The translations under genes and the position numbers were made by a program. Positions 50,455 through 52,703 of a stretch of 52,703 nt of DNA are shown here, piece after piece. The notes under the pieces were generated by a model. It ran no database searches. It was not told the origin of the DNA and saw only the letters and a program-made list of their open reading frames with translations. Position 1 is the first letter of the stretch. Every line of letters starts with the position of its first letter. Origin of the DNA: Terriglobia bacterium (GTDB lineage: Bacteria; Acidobacteriota; Terriglobia; Bryobacterales; Bryobacteraceae). Location: NCBI GenBank assembly GCA_020073345.1, contig JAIQFI010000044.1, positions 1-52,703 on the forward strand, written 5' to 3'.

Positions 50455-51024
50455 GTGCCCGACCCCATTCTGCAGACATTTCTTGAGACGGGAGCCTACC
50501 TCAAGGGTCACTTTCGCCTCACCAGCGGCCTCCATTCCAGTGAATATCTTCAGAGCGCCCTGGTCCTCCAGCATCCCGATTTGGCCCAGCGCCTCGGCGA
50601 GGGCTTAGCGGCGGATATGCCAAAAGGCCAGGTAGTGGTTTCCCCCGCTTTAGGAGGCCTGATCATCGGTCACGAAGTCGCCCGGGCGATGGGCGCGCGG
50701 TTCCTGTTCACCGAACGGGACGCTTCCGGCAAGATGACCCTCCGGAGGGGGTTCTTTCTGACTCCGGGAGAGACCGCCGTCGTGGTGGAGGATGTGGTCA
50801 CTACCGGCGGCAGCACCCGCGAAGTCATCGAATTGTTACGGACTGCCGGAGTCCAGGTGCTGGGCGTCGGTTCGATCATCGATCGCAGCGGCGGGCGCGT
50901 CGATCTCGGGGTTCCCCGAGTGGCTCTGGCGACTCTGGACGCGGTCGCCTGGACGCCGGAGGAATGCCCGCTGTGCAAGCAAGGGCTTCCGGTCGAGAAG
51001 CCCGGCTCGCGCGCGGCGGCCTAA
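50455..51024 (+). CDS. pyrE: orotate phosphoribosyltransferase
   Basis: PyrE makes orotidine monophosphate from orotate and PRPP in pyrimidine synthesis. The 189-residue protein (from GTG 50455) has FRLTSGLHSSEYLQSA at its start, the flexible-loop region FTERDASGKMTLRRG, and the PRPP-binding signature VVVEDVVTTGGSTREVI. An in-frame ATG at 50416 would add 13 residues lacking conservation. The C-terminal tail with two Cys (CPLC) is typical of the shorter bacterial type. truA follows after 19 bp, and the two are probably co-transcribed. Confidence 0.94.
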   Translation: MPDPILQTFLETGAYLKGHFRLTSGLHSSEYLQSALVLQHPDLAQRLGEGLAADMPKGQVVVSPALGGLIIGHEVARAMGARFLFTERDASGKMTLRRGFFLTPGETAVVVEDVVTTGGSTREVIELLRTAGVQVLGVGSIIDRSGGRVDLGVPRVALATLDAVAWTPEECPLCKQGLPVEKPGSRAAA

Positions 51025-51043
51025 GCTTGTTTTAAAAGAAAGC

Positions 51044-51832
51044 ATGCGTCGCATTCGCGTCACCGTCAGCTACGACGGCACGGATTACCACGGCTGGCAG
51101 GTGCAGCCGGGGTTGGCTACGATTCAGGGCGTGCTCGAAGGCGCGTTGTCCCAAATTGAGGGGAAAGCGGTGCACGTCGACGGGTCGGGGCGCACCGACG
51201 CCGGGGTTCACTCCCTAGCACAGGTGGCGGCCTTCACGCTGGCCAATCCCATCCCGTTGCCAAACCTTAAGAAGGCGATGAATCGCCTGCTGCCGCGCGA
51301 TATCCGTGTCATGGAAACGGCCGAGGCGCACGAGAGCTTTCACCCGCGCTACGATGCCATAGCCAAGACCTACGAGTATCGAATTCTGAGGGCTGAGATC
51401 TGTCCGCCATTCGATCGCCGTTTTGTTTATCACTACCCTTATCCGCTGGATGAAGTCCGGATGATCGAGGCGGCGCGTCTGCTCGAGGGCGAGCATGATT
51501 TTTCCGCGTTTGCGGCCGCGGATCCGGTCGATGGGCTGGGCCGTTCGAAAGTTCGGCGGATTTTCTCGTCATGTTTGGTGCGAGACGGGGTTCGCCTGAT
51601 CTACCGCGTCCGCGGCAGCGGATTCCTCAAGCACATGGTCCGGAACATCGTGGGCGTACTGCTGGAGGCCGGGAAGGGAAACGTGGCGTGCTCCGGTATC
51701 GAGGCTCGCCTTGAGCCCGGCTGCACGATTCCAGCGGGACCGTCGGCGCCGCCGCGGGGGTTGTTTCTGATTAGTGTCGAATACAGCGACGGATCGTGCT
51801 TGAAACCTGCATCAGACTGTCCCGAGGGCTAG
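51044..51832 (+). CDS. truA: tRNA pseudouridine synthase A
   Basis: TruA converts uridines 38-40 of the tRNA anticodon stem-loop to pseudouridine. The 262-residue protein begins RVTVSYDGTDYHGWQVQP and has the catalytic Asp52 in GSGRTDAGVHSLAQ. A second conserved stretch YRVRGSGFLKHMVRNIVG lies at ~188. ATG 51044 gives the family's usual length; the frame is open upstream but overlaps pyrE. The stop overlaps that of the convergent VOC gene by 4 bp (CTAG). Confidence 0.95.
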   Translation: MRRIRVTVSYDGTDYHGWQVQPGLATIQGVLEGALSQIEGKAVHVDGSGRTDAGVHSLAQVAAFTLANPIPLPNLKKAMNRLLPRDIRVMETAEAHESFHPRYDAIAKTYEYRILRAEICPPFDRRFVYHYPYPLDEVRMIEAARLLEGEHDFSAFAAADPVDGLGRSKVRRIFSSCLVRDGVRLIYRVRGSGFLKHMVRNIVGVLLEAGKGNVACSGIEARLEPGCTIPAGPSAPPRGLFLISVEYSDGSCLKPASDCPEG

Positions 51833-52215
51833 ACATCCCTCGAAAAATCGTAGAAAACGCGGAACAGATTGCCATCCAGGTCCGCGGCCGTGAATTCGTG
51901 CAACTTCCAAGGCTTCTCTTCTGGCTCGGAAACGATTCTTGCCTGGCGGCCCTTCCACAGCTTGTGCAGGTCGTTCACCTCGTTTCTGCTGCTGAGATTC
52001 AGCCAGATCAGGACGGGGCCGGCATTTCCAAGCGGCTTTCTGAAGGCCGGATTGGTCAGAAACATTCTGCAGGACCCTTGGGAAATGCCCGCAATCCCGC
52101 CATCCTCACCACCCCAATCTATGCTGAAGCCAAGATGGTTCTTGTAGTAATCAGCAGCCTTCTTGATATCCCTCACGGGTATTTCTGGTACGGCAGCAGG
52201 GAAATCGGAATTCAT
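51829..52215 (-). CDS. VOC-superfamily (glyoxalase/bleomycin resistance-like) protein
   Basis: A 128-residue single VOC module pair: VPEIPVRDIKKAADYYKNHLGF at the N-terminus and FTAADLDGNLFRVFYD at the C-terminus. VOC proteins are metal enzymes or ligand-binding resistance proteins; no substrate can be told. The first usual metal His is absent (PEIPV), so it may be a binding rather than catalytic member. It is somewhat less GC-rich than its neighbours. It converges on truA with a 4-bp overlap and lies 14 bp after the permease fragment on the same strand. Confidence 0.85.
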   Translation of the reverse strand: MNSDFPAAVPEIPVRDIKKAADYYKNHLGFSIDWGGEDGGIAGISQGSCRMFLTNPAFRKPLGNAGPVLIWLNLSSRNEVNDLHKLWKGRQARIVSEPEEKPWKLHEFTAADLDGNLFRVFYDFSRDV

Positions 52216-52229
52216 TCTAAGTTCCTCAA

Positions 52230-52703
52230 TCAGTTTCTGAGTGTTGCCCCCGGATCCATGTTCGCTGCGCGCATTCCCGGCAACGCCGAAGCGATCGCTG
52301 CTACCGCGATCAGCACCAGCGCCGCCAGCAGGAACGTGATTGGATCGGCGGGCGGCACGCCATAGAGCATGGTCCGCAAAAGCCGGGTCACTCCTAACGC
52401 CGCGATCAGCCCGATGGCGGCGCCCGTGGCGGCCAGATACACACCTTCGCGCGTAACATCGCCAAAAATCGCGCGCGGCGTTGCCCCCAGGGCGGCGCGG
52501 ATCCCGATCTCGGTGCGGCGAAGAGCCACGCTATAGGCCATGACGCCATAGAGCCCCACCGCGGCCAGCAGCAGGGTTGTGGCAGCGAAGCCCGCCAGCA
52601 CGAATCCCCAGGAACGCTGTTGCCACAGCGTCGCATTCATCAGCGCATCCATGGTCTTCATCTCGTCGATGCCGGTCTCGGCATCCACCGATGCCACCGC
52701 CTG
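52230..52703 (-). CDS. ADOP-type ABC transporter permease, C-terminal part (5' truncated by the window)
   Basis: The frame runs off the right edge, so only the last ~157 residues are seen. They contain three hydrophobic segments, and the first two are separated by VALRRTEIGIRAALGA, the coupling loop of FtsX/MacB permeases. The end LRTMLYGVPPADPITFLLA with LPGMRAANMDPGATLRN matches the acidobacterial duplicated orphan permease (ADOP, TIGR03434) family, which is abundant in Solibacter and usually lacks an adjacent ATPase. The stop TGA is followed by 14 bp before the VOC gene. Confidence 0.88.
   Translation of the reverse strand, partial: QAVASVDAETGIDEMKTMDALMNATLWQQRSWGFVLAGFAATTLLLAAVGLYGVMAYSVALRRTEIGIRAALGATPRAIFGDVTREGVYLAATGAAIGLIAALGVTRLLRTMLYGVPPADPITFLLAALVLIAVAAIASALPGMRAANMDPGATLRN

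Noticed and set aside
1-52703. tRNA, rRNA, CRISPR, insertion sequence or prophage features
   Set aside because: Reading both strands gave no cloverleaf, rRNA block, spaced repeat array, transposase, integrase or terminal inverted repeat. The repeats present are short, within genes, or the kinase duplication.

Overview
The window reads as two unrelated pieces of DNA joined near position 3440. From about 3442 to the right end it is GC-rich, gene-dense chromosome of an acidobacterium close to Candidatus Solibacter/Bryobacterales. That placement rests on three protein families named from Solibacter: a TIGR03435 secreted protein (14734-15525), a TIGR03436-type VWFA protein (43401-44408) and the end of an ADOP-type permease (52230-52703). 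The first ~3.4 kb is visibly less GC-rich. It carries the end of an FtsX-like ABC permease, an AttH/CrtC lipocalin-like protein and an acyl-CoA dehydrogenase, a set more typical of anaerobic Desulfobacterota/Syntrophobacterales-type bacteria. The acidobacterial gene at the boundary has lost its N-terminus, so a metagenomic assembly misjoin is the simplest explanation and a real transfer boundary the alternative.

Layout of the acidobacterial part. 3442-7000: regulator fragment, HAD hydrolase, polyprenyl-type glycosyltransferase, and a lower-GC AlbA_2/Schlafen-like gene that looks acquired. 7100-13967 (minus strand): dinB, prmC, prfA and a YqhQ-like DUF1385 gene as an overlapping translation-termination/translesion cluster, then a gamma-glutamyltransferase homologue and a ROK kinase. 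14097-17682 (plus): an unrecognised protein, TIGR03435 protein, MoxR ATPase and a divergent YchF-like protein. 17645-23858 (minus): lnt, lipA, SPOR protein and slipin (envelope/lipoprotein/lipoate), a membrane protein, a coiled-coil methyltransferase, a DinB-superfamily protein and a zinc-ribbon microprotein. 24020-29420 (plus): small membrane protein, second gamma-glutamyltransferase homologue, DUF72 protein, HrpB helicase.

29417-50326 is one long minus-strand run. It holds PrmA, an acyl-CoA synthetase, a TPR protein, two tandem receptor-type Ser/Thr kinases with beta-propeller sensor domains, a secreted metallopeptidase with TPRs, a DUF4159 protein, an MFS exporter, two small secreted or anchored proteins, an S24 peptidase without a DNA-binding domain, a VWFA protein, and a complete MacA-MacB-TolC-like efflux operon. 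50455-51832 (plus) is pyrE-truA. The window ends with a VOC protein and the permease fragment.

Three general patterns stand out. All four convergent gene pairs overlap at their stop codons or 3' ends. Several transcription units have a perfect TATAAT only 9-17 nt before the start codon, which implies leaderless or nearly leaderless mRNAs. Several genes lack an ATG/GTG/TTG where homology places the start. No tRNA, rRNA, CRISPR array, insertion sequence or phage gene was seen. The best candidates for something undescribed are the tandem mosaic kinases with their secreted peptidase neighbours, the S24 fusion protein, the YchF paralogue with an eroded GTPase core, and the repeat-bearing methyltransferase. 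None of these is proof of a new system.
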